Positions 18,169 through 18,290 of a DNA stretch of 18,290 bases are shown here, piece after piece. The stretch covers positions 1 to 18,290 of the forward strand of contig JAJKFJ010024157.1 in assembly GCA_027382625.1 (NCBI GenBank), read 5' to 3'. Made by a program: the position numbers and the translations under genes. Source of the DNA: Tetmemena sp. SeJ-2015 (lineage: Eukaryota > Ciliophora > Spirotrichea > Sporadotrichida > Oxytrichidae). The notes beneath the pieces were generated by a model. That model searched no databases. It was not told where the DNA came from and saw only the letters and a program-made list of their open reading frames with translations. Every line of letters begins with the position of its first letter. The stretch's first letter is position 1.

Positions 18169-18290
18169 CAAAACCCCAAAACCCCATAATATGATAAGAA
18201 AGTGAAAATAAGTTGTGTATAATTAATTTCTTTATTAATACTTATAATCATGCTAAATTTTAACCCTAAACAGGCAATCTAAAGTCTTCT
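18169..18290 (+). mobile_element. TBE (telomere-bearing element) transposon, terminal part
   Basis: CAAAACCCCAAAACCCC at 18169-18185 is the 17-base telomeric end typical of TBE germline transposons of Oxytricha and relatives, and it directly follows AAT, matching the AnT target. The following AT-rich bases would be the remainder of the 78 bp terminal inverted repeat and the start of the element. Only about 120 bp is in the window, so the transposase, the other end and the second AAT are not visible. A stray internal telomere repeat is the alternative, but exact length and target context favour TBE. Confidence 0.8.

Noticed and set aside
18169..18185. Macronuclear chromosome end
   Set aside because: Sequence continues for over 100 bp beyond the telomeric 17-mer, and AAT precedes it, which fits a TBE terminus instead.
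1..18290. Euplotes-type programmed frameshifting or a pseudogene cluster
   Set aside because: TAA and TAG behave as glutamine, not stop, and the frame changes coincide with pointer-like repeats.

Overview
The window reads as germline (micronuclear) DNA of a spirotrich ciliate of the Oxytricha/Stylonychia type. Four observations support this. (1) Long coding stretches appear only if TAA and TAG are read as glutamine and TGA is the sole stop. (2) AT-rich non-coding DNA surrounds denser, Q/N/S-rich coding DNA. (3) The coding frames are repeatedly broken by short AT-rich inserts flanked by 4-8 bp direct repeats. Deleting one repeat plus the insert restores the frame, which is how internal eliminated sequences (IESs) and their pointers look between macronuclear-destined segments (MDSs). 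(4) At 18169-18185 there is the 17-base C4A4 telomeric terminus next to an AnT trinucleotide, the known end structure of TBE (telomere-bearing element) germline transposons.

Layout. 1-1485 (+) and 2608-2913 (-): pieces of one apparently scrambled gene. Its last segment is inverted about 1.4 kb away and joins through a shared 7-base pointer, TTTTGGG. 1486-2607 is AT-rich eliminated or spacer DNA. 3037-5302 (+): a 606-residue protein, probably all-helical and of unknown function, with three introns and four IESs. 5684-11593 (-): a roughly 1,590-residue protein with N-terminal leucine-rich repeats, Q-rich coiled coil, a conserved helical domain, an EF-hand pair and a low-complexity tail. Its gene carries about fourteen IES-like breaks and several introns. 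11594-11878: divergent spacer. 11879-17771 (+): a 1,908-residue Q/S/N-rich protein with four IESs and no intron seen. 18000-18125 (-): last coding segment of another gene, with a TBE transposon starting 43 bp upstream of it and running off the window.

Length arithmetic supports the model. After the proposed excisions the 3037 gene is 1,821 nt (607 codons) and the 11879 gene is 5,727 nt (1,909 codons), each open to a single TGA. No bacterial-type genes, RNA genes or CRISPR arrays were recognised. Conserved features (LRR, EF-hands) could be named in only one protein. The other products are unrecognised. The most notable content is genome architecture: an inverted MDS, very short IESs, sites that could be intron or IES, and a transposon sitting in a gene.
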